Below are positions 52,987-62,308 of a stretch of DNA of 64,000 nucleotides, piece after piece. A model generated the notes under the pieces. That model was not told the DNA's origin. It searched no databases and saw only the letters and a list, made by a program, of their open reading frames with translations. A program made the position numbers and the translations under genes. The DNA lies in assembly GCA_038257845.1 (NCBI GenBank), contig JBBSQL010000007.1, positions 1-64,000 on the forward strand, in the 5' to 3' direction. Numbering within the stretch: position 1 is the stretch's first letter; each line of letters begins with the position of its first letter. This stretch comes from JAFDXJ01 sp038257845. GTDB lineage: Bacteria; Bacteroidota; Bacteroidia; Chitinophagales; Chitinophagaceae.

Positions 52987-55065
52987 TTATAAGCCCATTA
53001 CAAAAGCGCCTGATGCGCTCACCGAATGGAAGCGCAAATGTAAACTGTCGCAATCTTTTTTCCATTGTTCTGTTTTCCACAATGGATTGCTGCTGTCGAA
53101 AACCAGTTGATCATATTGAAAAATTCGGTCAATATCAGCCATTTTAAAAGCAGGGTTTTGTGCTATAATTAAAATATCTGTTTTTATTTTTCCGCGTGTT
53201 GTAGCTCGCGGCAAATATTTCCCCGTAATGTATATTCTCTTACCATTACATTCAACATATTTTGATGTGAAATAATTTGTTTCATTTTTTACCCTGTAAA
53301 AATTCCTGGAAGGTGTAAGATTATATTTTTTCAAGAGCGCATCTTTTTCTACAATACTATCGCCCAAAAAATAAGCATTTCGCCCGACAATAAAATCAAT
53401 AGCCGAATGGCCGGAAACATTATAGACTACAAGATATTGCTGAAAATTTAATTGCAATTTTTCATAAGAAATAATTGAACTTAAAATAATTCCAACAATT
53501 AAAGCAAACCATAAACCTACTTTTTTTTGATACAAAAAAAAGAATAAAGTTCCTCCAATCGTCAAAAATAATAAGAAAGATTCCAACGCATTTATTTGAA
53601 TGCCAGTGATTGTAGAAAATGGAATACTATTTATATGTTCAATAAAATGATTCATTCCGGCAAGCAAAAAATTTAGGCAAGCACCGATAAATTTTGCCAT
53701 AAAGCTTGAAAATGAAAAAAAAACCAACAACAATTCTCCGTATAAAACGATGCCTGCCAATGGCACAACAAGTAAGTTGCTGATCATAAAGAAAACAGGA
53801 AACTGGTGAAAATAATACAGGATCAATGGCAATGTAAATACCTGCGCTGAAATGGTTACAGACATTAATTGCCAAATATTTTTTACAATTTTATTTTCAA
53901 AATCAAACCAACTGTTCACGGGTCTCATAAAACTTACAATACCTGCTACGGCTGCAAAAGAAAGTTGAAAACCTGCATCCCAAAGCAGGAAAGGATTAAA
54001 GAGTAATAAAAAAAATGCAGCAGCCGCAAGTGTATTCAACGAGTTGGTTTTTCTTTCAAAAGATTCACCAATAACGATAAAAGAAAACATCACAGCCGAA
54101 CGCAGTACAGAAGGCACAGCTCCCGCTAAAAAAGTAAATGCCCAAAGCACGAATAAAATAATGATTGGCCGGAAAAAACGAAAGCCTTTTATTTTTTTAA
54201 AATAAGATAAAATGCTACTGATTAAAATGAAGATCATGCCGAGATGCAATCCACTGATGGCGATGATATGTACCACGCCCGTATTGCTGTAAGCCTGCAC
54301 CAACGTTTTATCCAAATCATTTCTGTAACCAACCAACAAAGCTTCTGCAACGCCCTGCTGGCGCGGATCAGGAATGTTTTTCTGGAGAATAGAAATGACT
54401 TTTTTTCGAATTTGAAATAATTCTTTCCGGATAAAAGAAGTATTCCCCTGTGAAGCAATAACAAAATCCTGCGGCTTTAAAAAAGACTGCCCGGTTATTC
54501 CCTGGAATAATGCATACCTTTTATAATCAAAACCATTCGGGTTTCCACTATTGGTTATGGGTAAAATTTCTTTGCGCGAAATTATCAGCGAACCATATTG
54601 CAGGTTTGCCGGTAAATTATTTTTAAAAAAGTAAACAAGAATTTTTCCTTCGGCTTTTTGCCAATGGCCATTTCTATAGATTGCATTTATAACAGCAGCG
54701 GCACTGTAAGTTTTATTTTTTTCAACTAAAGGTTCTTGTAATGTGAGGGATAACAAATCTCCTTTCTTGTACATTTTTTCAAAGAAAAAAGGCTGGCTGC
54801 GCGGATCTTTTTCATGTGCAATGAATGCGCCGCCCAGGAAAAATAAACTTAATAAAAGCAATCCCGGAATCCATCTCAAAAAATATTTTTGCAAAAAACC
54901 TAAAAAATAAGAAGCCAAATAAAGTAGTAAGATGGAAACACATGCGATAAATAATTCAGTAACGGGTATTTGAAAATACCATTGCAAAATAATTCCTGCT
55001 GATAGGGCACAAACTAACCGGAAAAAGGGATATTTTTTATAGGCTTTTGTTGAGTAGGACAGCAT
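52987..55065 (-). CDS. comEC: ComEC/Rec2-family DNA-uptake channel
   Basis: This is the predicted membrane channel for single-stranded DNA entry during natural transformation, 692 residues. In order it has several N-terminal membrane helices, a soluble OB-type domain (about 100-215), then the competence membrane domain with VVHIIAISGLHLGMIFILIS and about ten helices. The C-terminal region (about 540-692) ends VSASGAFVMGL, but the HxHxDH motif of the metallo-beta-lactamase domain found in B. subtilis ComEC is not visible. In this phylum that domain is often lost or degenerate. No other competence genes lie nearby. Confidence 0.88.
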   Translation of the reverse strand: MLSYSTKAYKKYPFFRLVCALSAGIILQWYFQIPVTELFIACVSILLLYLASYFLGFLQKYFLRWIPGLLLLSLFFLGGAFIAHEKDPRSQPFFFEKMYKKGDLLSLTLQEPLVEKNKTYSAAAVINAIYRNGHWQKAEGKILVYFFKNNLPANLQYGSLIISRKEILPITNSGNPNGFDYKRYALFQGITGQSFLKPQDFVIASQGNTSFIRKELFQIRKKVISILQKNIPDPRQQGVAEALLVGYRNDLDKTLVQAYSNTGVVHIIAISGLHLGMIFILISSILSYFKKIKGFRFFRPIIILFVLWAFTFLAGAVPSVLRSAVMFSFIVIGESFERKTNSLNTLAAAAFFLLLFNPFLLWDAGFQLSFAAVAGIVSFMRPVNSWFDFENKIVKNIWQLMSVTISAQVFTLPLILYYFHQFPVFFMISNLLVVPLAGIVLYGELLLVFFSFSSFMAKFIGACLNFLLAGMNHFIEHINSIPFSTITGIQINALESFLLFLTIGGTLFFFLYQKKVGLWFALIVGIILSSIISYEKLQLNFQQYLVVYNVSGHSAIDFIVGRNAYFLGDSIVEKDALLKKYNLTPSRNFYRVKNETNYFTSKYVECNGKRIYITGKYLPRATTRGKIKTDILIIAQNPAFKMADIDRIFQYDQLVFDSSNPLWKTEQWKKDCDSLHLRFHSVSASGAFVMGL

Positions 55066-55143
55066 CCTATAAATCTAATAAACCATGCTGAGAAATGCAA
55101 TAGCCGGAAAAATTAAACTCGATGAAATTTGAAGTGTAGAAAA

Positions 55144-56370
55144 TTATTTACTTAAATACATACTCTTTTCCTTATACAGGTTCCGGAAATATGGATCACG
55201 CAGATCTTTAATAAAACGAATCGCTTCGCCAGTACTTTTCATTTCCGGCCCGAGTTCTTTATTCACTGAAGGAAATTTATCAAAACTAAAAACCGGTTCT
55301 TTAATGGCAAAGCCGGTTAACTTTTTTTCAAATGTAAACTCTGTCAGTTTCGCTTTGCCCAACATTACTTTGGTAGCGATATTGAGGTATGGAATTCCAT
55401 ACGCTTTTGCAATAAAAGGTGTGGTACGTGAAGCACGCGGATTTGCTTCTATCACAAACACATTTCCATCTTTGATGGCAAATTGTATGTTGATAAGCCC
55501 GAGAATATTTAAAGCACGGGCAATTTTCTCCGCGTAATATTCCATCGTTGTAATTACCAGTGGCGTCAAATTGAAAGCAGGTAAAACCGCGTGGCTGTCA
55601 CCGCTGTGTATGCCCGCCGGTTCTATGTGTTCCATTACGCCCATCACATGAAAATTTTCCCCATCAAAAATTGCATCTACTTCGGCTTCCTGGCAGCGGT
55701 CGAGGAAATGATCAATTAATATTTTATTGTCGGGTAAATGTTTTACAAGGCTCACAACTGCTTTTTCCAGTTCGTCATCATTGATCACGATTCTCATCCG
55801 CTGTCCGCCCAATACATAACTTGGCCGCACCAATACCGGGTAGCCCACTTTAGCAGCAACTTGAATTGCATCATCCGCATTAAAAGCCGTACCATAATCC
55901 GGGTAAGGAATTCCCAACTCTTTGAGCATATCACTAAACCGGCCGCGATCTTCCGCAATATCCATATCATCAAATGAAGTCCCGATAATTTTATAACCGT
56001 GAAGATGCAGGCGCCGAGAGAGCTTGAGGGCAGTTTGCCCACCCAGTTGCACGATGATGCCCTCGGGTTTTTCAAGTTCAATGATTTCCAGGAGATTTTC
56101 CCAAAAAACAGGTTCAAAATATAATTTGTCAGCAACGTCAAAATCCGTGGAAACAGTTTCGGGGTTACAATTGATCATAATTGCTTCAAAACCGCTTTCC
56201 TTAATGGCCATTAAACCATGTACACAACAATAGTCAAATTCAATACCCTGGCCAATACGGTTTGGGCCACTGCCTAAAACAATGATCTTTTTTTTATTAG
56301 ATGGGATAGATTCGTTTGATGAAATTTGTTCGTTCATTCCTAAAGATTTTGCAATATTACAATTTTGCAA
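55144..56370 (-). CDS. carB: Stand-alone C-terminal half of carbamoyl-phosphate synthase large subunit
   Basis: The 408 residues align, by eye, with the second ATP-grasp unit of CarB, the one that phosphorylates carbamate. KKIIVLGSGPNRIGQGIEFD corresponds to about residue 554 of the E. coli enzyme. Later come NPETVSTDFDVADKLYFEP, PSYVLGGQRMRIV, EHIEPAGIHSGDS and ANPRASRTTPFIAKA. It ends near LGPEMKSTGEAIRF, so the carboxyphosphate half, the oligomerisation region and the allosteric domain are all absent. There is no carA or N-terminal carB half in the window. The start may be 56370 or the ATG at 56337. It has its own -7 box. Confidence 0.88.
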   Translation of the reverse strand: MQNCNIAKSLGMNEQISSNESIPSNKKKIIVLGSGPNRIGQGIEFDYCCVHGLMAIKESGFEAIMINCNPETVSTDFDVADKLYFEPVFWENLLEIIELEKPEGIIVQLGGQTALKLSRRLHLHGYKIIGTSFDDMDIAEDRGRFSDMLKELGIPYPDYGTAFNADDAIQVAAKVGYPVLVRPSYVLGGQRMRIVINDDELEKAVVSLVKHLPDNKILIDHFLDRCQEAEVDAIFDGENFHVMGVMEHIEPAGIHSGDSHAVLPAFNLTPLVITTMEYYAEKIARALNILGLINIQFAIKDGNVFVIEANPRASRTTPFIAKAYGIPYLNIATKVMLGKAKLTEFTFEKKLTGFAIKEPVFSFDKFPSVNKELGPEMKSTGEAIRFIKDLRDPYFRNLYKEKSMYLSK

Positions 56371-56390
56371 ACTGATTTCAAAAAATCTGT

Positions 56391-56398
56391 CAAACGTA
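56391..56398 (-). promoter_or_regulatory. -7 promoter box of the carB half
   Basis: The minus strand reads TACGTTTG, a perfect TAnnTTTG, about 20 bp before the ATG at 56370 and 53 bp before the ATG at 56337. Confidence 0.4.
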
Positions 56399-56472
56399 AA
56401 CTCATGTTAATGTTTATTTGCAGACGAAAACAGGATTTACTTTTATAGTTCATAATCTGTTCTAAGGTCAAT

Positions 56473-58956
56473 ATGTGGAAATACCGATTTTATTCAATGC
56501 TGCTTGCAGCCGTTTTTCTTGCCCCGGGCGTATTCTCCCAGGGTAAATATTTACAGGGTGAAATTCTGGATCACCAGAGTGATGAACCTATTCCTTTTGT
56601 ATCAGTTTATTTTAAAATAGATGGCCGCGGAACCTTGTCTGATTCTTTAGGCAAATTTTCCCTGTTTATGGAAAATATCCTGCCCACGGACACATTAACT
56701 ATTAATGCCATCGGCTATGAAATCGTTTTGATCCCGGTAACAGCGCTAAAAGATTCTGCTTTTATTACTTTCAAATTAAATGTAAGCTCCCAGACTGAAG
56801 CCATCGTAAAAGTAAAATATGACCGCGCTTTATGGTTCTGGAAAAAAATAATGGCCAATAAAAAAATGAATGACCGCAGCCATTGGAAAAATTATTCTTA
56901 TGAAATTTATAATAAACTGGAGCTCGATATAGATAATATTAACCGGGAAAAACTGGAGAAAAATAAAATATTAAAACCCCTCAATTTTGCCCTGGATTAT
57001 ATGGACAGCACTTCCGAGAATAAACCATTTTTACCAGTGTATTTAATAGAAACATTGTCTGACTATTATCACCAGAATAATCCACCACGCACGAGAGAAG
57101 AAATTAAAGGAACCATCACGAATGGAATTGATAATGAAAGTATCATGAAGCAATTGGGTGCTACCTATCAAAATGTAGATGTGTATAATAATTCCATCCC
57201 GGTTTTTGATAAAAATTTCGTTAGCCCTTTCAGCGATTTCGGTGACAACTTTTATTCGTTTCAATTATTGGATACACAATACCTGAATAATAAACGCCTG
57301 GTGCATTTTTCATTTATCCCAAAAAGAAAAGGCGAAAATACTTTCACTGGTGATGCCTGGATCAATGACACATCTTTTGCTATTCAAAAAATAACGCTAC
57401 GCCCCTCTTCCGACGCAAATATTAATTTCATAAAAGGCTTGTCCATCATCCAGGAATTCAAACTGATCAATGATAGTATTTGGTTTTTATATAAAGATAA
57501 ATTTGTTGCAGACATCGCGCCATTGGGAAATAATCGCATTGCATTTAAAGGCCGCAAAACTGCCACGTACACCAAAGTGCTTACAAACAGTGATTCCATC
57601 ACGAATGTGTTACAAAAAAATAAAAGCGCTGAAGAAATTATTTTACTTCCTGGACAACAGGAAAGAACGGATACTTTCTGGGAAGAAAACAGGCACGAGC
57701 CTTTAAATAAAAATGAACAATCAGTTTATAAATTGTTGGATACACTAGAGAAAACACCTGCTTACGTACATTACCGCAATACATTGAATTTTCTTTTTTC
57801 AGGCACGAAAGATATCGGCAATATCCGTGTCGGGCCCTGGTATTACTGGCTCAGCGGCAATTCCTGGGAGGGTACGCGTTTACGTTTTGATTTAGCTACG
57901 AATTACGGATTCAGTAAAAAAATAAATTTAAACGGTTATGTGGCGTATGGATTTTCGGATCAAAAATTTAAAGGAAAAGCAGAAATAAAATATTTATGGA
58001 ATCGTGATCCCTGGTCTTATGTTTCATTGTCCTATAAAAATGATTTGGATAATGGAGTAGTGTATTACGATCAATTAGGTTCGGATAATTTATTTAGTTT
58101 GTTTTTACGTAAGCCCGGCGTACCCACAAAATTTCAAAATATTGAAGAAAAGAAATTTGAAATCTACAAAGAAAACAATCATGGTTTTGGCTTTGGCTTC
58201 ACCGCCACTTCTAAAGAATTTATCCCATTACAGAATTTGCCCGGCAAAGAATTTTTTCCCGCTCAGAATGGAGAAGCATTGAATAATTTCGAAACTTCAT
58301 TTCGTATCCGGTATGCATTTAGTGAAAGAACAATAATTGATAATTTCAGCAGAACAAGCCTGGGTAGTGATTTTCCAATTATTGAATTAAAATATGCGCA
58401 TGGATTTAAAAATGTTTTAAAAGGCAGTTACACATATAACAAAGTTGATCTTTCTGTAAGTGATTATTTAAATGTTTCTCCTTATGGAAATATTTATTAC
58501 AATGTATATGCGGGTAAAATCTTCGGCACGTTGCCCTATAATTTACTGGATATTTTACCAGGAAATGAATGGTATTATTACAGCAGATATTCCTTTAATT
58601 TAATGAATCGCTTTGAATATTTGACGGATGAATATGCGGGCATTAATGTAGAACATAATATTGGCAGCGGCTTATTTAAATATATCCCAATAACCCGAAA
58701 ATTAAAACTCCGCCAGTTTTGGGAAGCCAAAGCAATCATAGGAAATTTAAGTGATGCCAATAAGCAACTGAATTTTATACAGGGTTACCCTTTTCAATCA
58801 CTTAATGGAAAAGCGTACCTCGAAGTAGGTACCGGAATAGATAATATATTGAAGTTTTTCCGGGTAGATTTTTTATGGCGAGTATTGCCACAACCCTTGC
58901 CCAGTGAAAATTCACAGCGCTTCGGTGTATTTTTTGGTTTCAGGCTGAGTTTATAA
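56473..58956 (+). CDS. DUF5686/carboxypeptidase-regulatory-like outer-membrane protein
   Basis: This is a large exported protein of 827 residues. After a signal peptide (ending near GVFSQ), the first about 100 residues form a carboxypeptidase-regulatory-like domain (LQGEILDHQSDEPIPFVSV), followed by a long region typical of the DUF5686 family. The C-terminal part is rich in amphipathic strands ending in FGVFFGFRLSL, an outer-membrane barrel signature. The function is unknown; family members are widespread in Bacteroidota. It has no obvious operon partner and is convergent with terC. Confidence 0.87.
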   Translation: MWKYRFYSMLLAAVFLAPGVFSQGKYLQGEILDHQSDEPIPFVSVYFKIDGRGTLSDSLGKFSLFMENILPTDTLTINAIGYEIVLIPVTALKDSAFITFKLNVSSQTEAIVKVKYDRALWFWKKIMANKKMNDRSHWKNYSYEIYNKLELDIDNINREKLEKNKILKPLNFALDYMDSTSENKPFLPVYLIETLSDYYHQNNPPRTREEIKGTITNGIDNESIMKQLGATYQNVDVYNNSIPVFDKNFVSPFSDFGDNFYSFQLLDTQYLNNKRLVHFSFIPKRKGENTFTGDAWINDTSFAIQKITLRPSSDANINFIKGLSIIQEFKLINDSIWFLYKDKFVADIAPLGNNRIAFKGRKTATYTKVLTNSDSITNVLQKNKSAEEIILLPGQQERTDTFWEENRHEPLNKNEQSVYKLLDTLEKTPAYVHYRNTLNFLFSGTKDIGNIRVGPWYYWLSGNSWEGTRLRFDLATNYGFSKKINLNGYVAYGFSDQKFKGKAEIKYLWNRDPWSYVSLSYKNDLDNGVVYYDQLGSDNLFSLFLRKPGVPTKFQNIEEKKFEIYKENNHGFGFGFTATSKEFIPLQNLPGKEFFPAQNGEALNNFETSFRIRYAFSERTIIDNFSRTSLGSDFPIIELKYAHGFKNVLKGSYTYNKVDLSVSDYLNVSPYGNIYYNVYAGKIFGTLPYNLLDILPGNEWYYYSRYSFNLMNRFEYLTDEYAGINVEHNIGSGLFKYIPITRKLKLRQFWEAKAIIGNLSDANKQLNFIQGYPFQSLNGKAYLEVGTGIDNILKFFRVDFLWRVLPQPLPSENSQRFGVFFGFRLSL

Positions 58957-58979
58957 ATAAACCGGTTTCAAAATATAAT

Positions 58980-59756
58980 TTATTTCTTTTTATTCAAGAC
59001 GGGTTCGTGTAAAGAAACAGGTTTTGGAACCCTGCCTTTTCGGATTCGCATATTTAACATCTCAACGGCGATAGAAAAAGCCATGGCAAAATACACGTAA
59101 TTTTTCAGGTTCATTTCGTGGGAACGCTCACTGTCCCAGCCTTCCACCAACAAAACAAAACCAATCATCACGAGAAAAGAAAGTGCCAGCATTTTAATGG
59201 TCGGATGTTTATGAATAAAATTAGCAATCGCTGCACTGAAAAGAAACATCAGGATCATTGCGACAATCACTGCAGCGATCATTATTTCAAGATGCTTTGC
59301 AGTTCCGGCGGCTGTGATGATGCTGTCAAAACTAAAGATCATATCAATTAAAATTATTTGAACCATGGCATTGCCAAAACTCAGTACTTTCTTTTTCCCC
59401 GCCTGTAACGTTTCATCTTCACCTTCCAGTTTATGATGAATTTCCATCACCGTTTTATAAATCAAAAAGAGGCCACCGCCAAGCATGACAAGACTTGCGA
59501 TATCAAAACCTTTTCCAAAAACAGTAAATAAGGCAATGCCTTTTTGTGTAAGTAACCAGGACAATGCAAATAATAATGCAGTACGTACGATCATCCCACT
59601 AAACATCCACATCCATCTTGCACGGTTTTGTTTTTCTTTAGGAAGCCTGTTCATAATAATGCTTACGAAAATTACATTATCAATTCCCAAAACAACTTCC
59701 AGTATGACCAGGATAAAAAAGCTGATGATACTTTCACTCGTGAACAAATGTTCCAT
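58980..59756 (-). CDS. TerC-family integral membrane protein
   Basis: This is a membrane protein of 258 residues with about seven helices. The conserved motif LGIDNVIFVSIIMNRLP, with the helix-embedded Asp-Asn, and the second motif LIDMIFSFDSIITAAGTAKH (Asp) are the TerC signature. TerC relatives export or handle divalent metals such as manganese, and are linked to tellurite resistance. The C-terminus is basic (RIRKGRVPKPVSLHEPVLNKKK). It is 12 bp downstream of pyrD, in the same operon. Confidence 0.92.
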   Translation of the reverse strand: MEHLFTSESIISFFILVILEVVLGIDNVIFVSIIMNRLPKEKQNRARWMWMFSGMIVRTALLFALSWLLTQKGIALFTVFGKGFDIASLVMLGGGLFLIYKTVMEIHHKLEGEDETLQAGKKKVLSFGNAMVQIILIDMIFSFDSIITAAGTAKHLEIMIAAVIVAMILMFLFSAAIANFIHKHPTIKMLALSFLVMIGFVLLVEGWDSERSHEMNLKNYVYFAMAFSIAVEMLNMRIRKGRVPKPVSLHEPVLNKKK

Positions 59757-59768
59757 ATAAATAAATTA

Positions 59769-60818
59769 TTAATTTTTTAAATTGTTGCATATTTTTTTTA
59801 CAATTCCCGGCCCTTCATAAATAAATCCTGTCCAAACCTGTATGAGCATAGCACCATACAGGAATTTTTCTTCCGCATCATTCACTGTAAAAATTCCACC
59901 GCTGGCAATCAACGGAATTTTTCCGCCAGATTTTTCATGAAAATACCGAAGCACGTCGGTGGATCTTTTTTGTAAAGGTTTCCCACTCAATCCGCCACTA
60001 CCAATTTTATCAATTTCATTTTGAGAAATTGCTAATCCCTCCCTCGAAATTGTGGTATTGGAAACTACCAGGCCGGATAATTTTACCTCGACAGCCAGGT
60101 CAATAATATCATTCAATTGTTCATTCGTAAGATCCGGCGCAATTTTTAAAAATAAAGGTTTGGGAAATGGCTTTTCACTATTTATTTTCTGCAAATTTTG
60201 AAGAATCAGCTTCAATGCACTTTTTTCCTGCAACTCGCGCAGGCCGGGCGTATTCGGGCTACTCACATTCACCGTAAAATAATCCACACAATCAAATAAT
60301 TCATTGAAACAAATTTCATAATCCTTCCAGGCATTTTCATTCGGCGTGATTTTATTTTTACCAATATTGCCACCGATGATCATTTTATTTGCATCGTTTC
60401 CATGCTTTCTTTTCCATTCTTCCAATCTATTTTTTATAACATTTACACCATCATTATTAAAGCCCATCCTGTTGATCAACGCTTTATCTTTTGGCAACCT
60501 GAAAAGTCGTGGTTGTTCATTTCCTTTTTGAGCCAATGGAGTTACGGTTCCGATTTCTACAAACCCAAAACCAAGCGCATCCAGTTCGCGCAGGTATAAA
60601 GCATTTTTATCAAAACCGGCTCCGAGGCCAATACTATTACGAAAAGAAAGCCCAAAAATTTCTTTGCGTAAAGAAGCACCTTTGGGTGTAAATGTATTTT
60701 TAATCAACCTGTGAATAAATGGAATACTGCAACCGGCTTTAAACAATTTCATAGATGCATGGTGTACTGTTTCGGGAGGAAACAAAAACATGCATTTGCG
60801 CAACAACGGGTAGAACAT
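59769..60818 (-). CDS. pyrD: Dihydroorotate dehydrogenase (quinone), class 2
   Basis: This membrane-attached flavoprotein oxidises dihydroorotate to orotate in pyrimidine synthesis, passing electrons to quinone. It has 349 residues. The N-terminal quinone-binding extension (MFYPLLRKCMFLFPPETVHH) marks class 2. FMN motifs are FVEIGTVTPLAQKGN and NRMGFNNDGVN; the catalytic Ser is in NVSSPNTPGLRELQ; GGLSGKPL and ASGGIFTVNDA are phosphate loops. A perfect -7 box is just upstream. It precedes terC. Confidence 0.96.
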   Translation of the reverse strand: MFYPLLRKCMFLFPPETVHHASMKLFKAGCSIPFIHRLIKNTFTPKGASLRKEIFGLSFRNSIGLGAGFDKNALYLRELDALGFGFVEIGTVTPLAQKGNEQPRLFRLPKDKALINRMGFNNDGVNVIKNRLEEWKRKHGNDANKMIIGGNIGKNKITPNENAWKDYEICFNELFDCVDYFTVNVSSPNTPGLRELQEKSALKLILQNLQKINSEKPFPKPLFLKIAPDLTNEQLNDIIDLAVEVKLSGLVVSNTTISREGLAISQNEIDKIGSGGLSGKPLQKRSTDVLRYFHEKSGGKIPLIASGGIFTVNDAEEKFLYGAMLIQVWTGFIYEGPGIVKKICNNLKN

Positions 60819-60837
60819 GGCGCGAAGATAAAGTTTG

Positions 60838-60845
60838 CAAAAATA
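60838..60845 (-). promoter_or_regulatory. -7 promoter box of pyrD
   Basis: The minus strand reads TATTTTTG, a perfect TAnnTTTG, in the 43-bp gap after the AI-2E transporter gene and 20 bp before the pyrD ATG. Confidence 0.4.
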
Positions 60846-60861
60846 TTTTTAAAAAGAGGTT

Positions 60862-61974
60862 TTATGAACTTGTCTTCTTCTTTGATTTTGGAGGCTTTTT
60901 TATACCCAATAATGGATGCATATAACTGGGCACAAGCTGCCGTGGTTTATTCTTTGGCGGTCCCAAAGGTTTCTGGTATTCCAAATAATAGATCTGCAAT
61001 AATATAAGGAAATAGGAAATCAATAATGGCCCGAATATCAAACCCGTGATGCCAAAATATTTTAAACCCATAATAATTCCAAGCACAGTAATAACAGGAT
61101 GCACATCCGCCATTTTTTTAGCCAGCATGAACCGTATCACATTATCCATAAGACCCATAACCAGTGCGCCCCATAAAATAATAAAGATACCCATACCATA
61201 ATTGCCCGATAATATCTGGTACAATGCCATGGGTACCCATACAACCCCGCATCCGACCACGGGTAGCACTGAAGTAAAACCCGTAATAACACCCCAAAAA
61301 CCAGCCTCTGGAATGCCGGCGATTTCATAACAGGCAAAGCCAAGGAAACCTTGCATTACTGCGATGGTAGGTATGCCTATCGCATTACTGATTGTCTGCG
61401 CAACTAGTTCCTTCCCGAACCGTTTAATCTTTTCACCGCTAAAAGGTAAGTAGAAAACTATTGAAGCCTCCATACGGTTTGTATTCTTGATCATAAAGTA
61501 AAGGAAAAAATACATCATAAGTAAGGAACTTAGGATTCCCAAGCCCTGGTTCAACAAGGCTTTCAGCACATCAGAAGCCACCGCTTGTGCTTTACTGAGT
61601 GTATTTTCAGCAATAATGTGAACACCGGTTTTACTAAAAATTATTTCATCAAAATGTTTGAAAGCATTGATGATATCATTGGGATTTGAAACTACGTTAC
61701 TTACTTTATTAAAAAGTAAAATTACCAGTAAGGAGACGGGTAATAAAATGATGAAAAAGGTCACGAGAATTACAATCAATGCAGCAATATTTTTATTCCA
61801 CTTTCTCTTATCTAACATCCATAGAAGAGCAGGCTTACTCAATACGTAAAACATAATTGCGCCCAAAAATGCCGTGAAAAACTGCATCAAACTAAAAACC
61901 AGTATCATACCAAAACAAAGAATGATGAATACGAAAATGTATTTGTTAATGATGTATTCTTTATTATGCTCCAT
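60862..61974 (-). CDS. AI-2E family transporter
   Basis: This is an inner-membrane permease of 370 residues with about eight helices. The motif FWGVITGFTSVLPVVGCGVVWVPMAL and the later DNVIRFMLAKKMADVHPVITVLGII are typical of the PerM/AI-2E exporter family, whose members export diverse small molecules or ions (only one is linked to AI-2). The C-terminal tail is basic (KPRQLVPSYMHPLLGIKKPPK). It diverges from the small envelope operon beginning at 62043. Confidence 0.92.
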   Translation of the reverse strand: MEHNKEYIINKYIFVFIILCFGMILVFSLMQFFTAFLGAIMFYVLSKPALLWMLDKRKWNKNIAALIVILVTFFIILLPVSLLVILLFNKVSNVVSNPNDIINAFKHFDEIIFSKTGVHIIAENTLSKAQAVASDVLKALLNQGLGILSSLLMMYFFLYFMIKNTNRMEASIVFYLPFSGEKIKRFGKELVAQTISNAIGIPTIAVMQGFLGFACYEIAGIPEAGFWGVITGFTSVLPVVGCGVVWVPMALYQILSGNYGMGIFIILWGALVMGLMDNVIRFMLAKKMADVHPVITVLGIIMGLKYFGITGLIFGPLLISYFLILLQIYYLEYQKPLGPPKNKPRQLVPSYMHPLLGIKKPPKSKKKTSS

Positions 61975-61978
61975 TTCT

Positions 61979-62010
61979 TTTGTTTAATTGGTACAATGAT
62001 TGTATCTTTT
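61979..62010 (+). promoter_or_regulatory. Promoter of the YtxH operon
   Basis: TTTG (61979-61982) and TATCTTTT (62003-62010, 7/8 match) are 20 bp apart. The leader to the ATG at 62043 is about 25 bases. Confidence 0.5.
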
Positions 62011-62042
62011 CAACTTATAATTAATAGTAAAAATAACAGGTT

Positions 62043-62273
62043 ATGAATGATAAGCGTAATTTTTTTTCCGGGTTTATTGCCGGTGTTGCCTCCTGTGCAT
62101 TTGTCTACCTCTATCTAAATAGTGACAATGGTAAAGAAATGATCACAGAAATAAAAGATAAATTTCAAACAGCAGGGAACAAACTCTTTGCCACCATTGA
62201 AAAATTTGATGAGGAAGCAGATAAACTTTTAGAAAAAGGCAGGAATTTTTCAAAACAGATTGGCATCAATTAA
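62043..62273 (+). CDS. YtxH-like small membrane protein
   Basis: This is a membrane-anchored protein of 76 residues. One N-terminal hydrophobic segment (FFSGFIAGVASCAFVYLYL) is followed by a charged helical tail (KEMITEIKDKFQTAGNKLF). This is the YtxH-domain layout, known from stress-induced proteins in Firmicutes and Bacteroidota. It is first of a three-gene unit and probably interacts with the envelope. Function is otherwise unknown. Confidence 0.75.
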   Translation: MNDKRNFFSGFIAGVASCAFVYLYLNSDNGKEMITEIKDKFQTAGNKLFATIEKFDEEADKLLEKGRNFSKQIGIN

Positions 62274-62308
62274 ATGAATGCTTATCAAATAAAATTAAAA
62301 AAGATACA

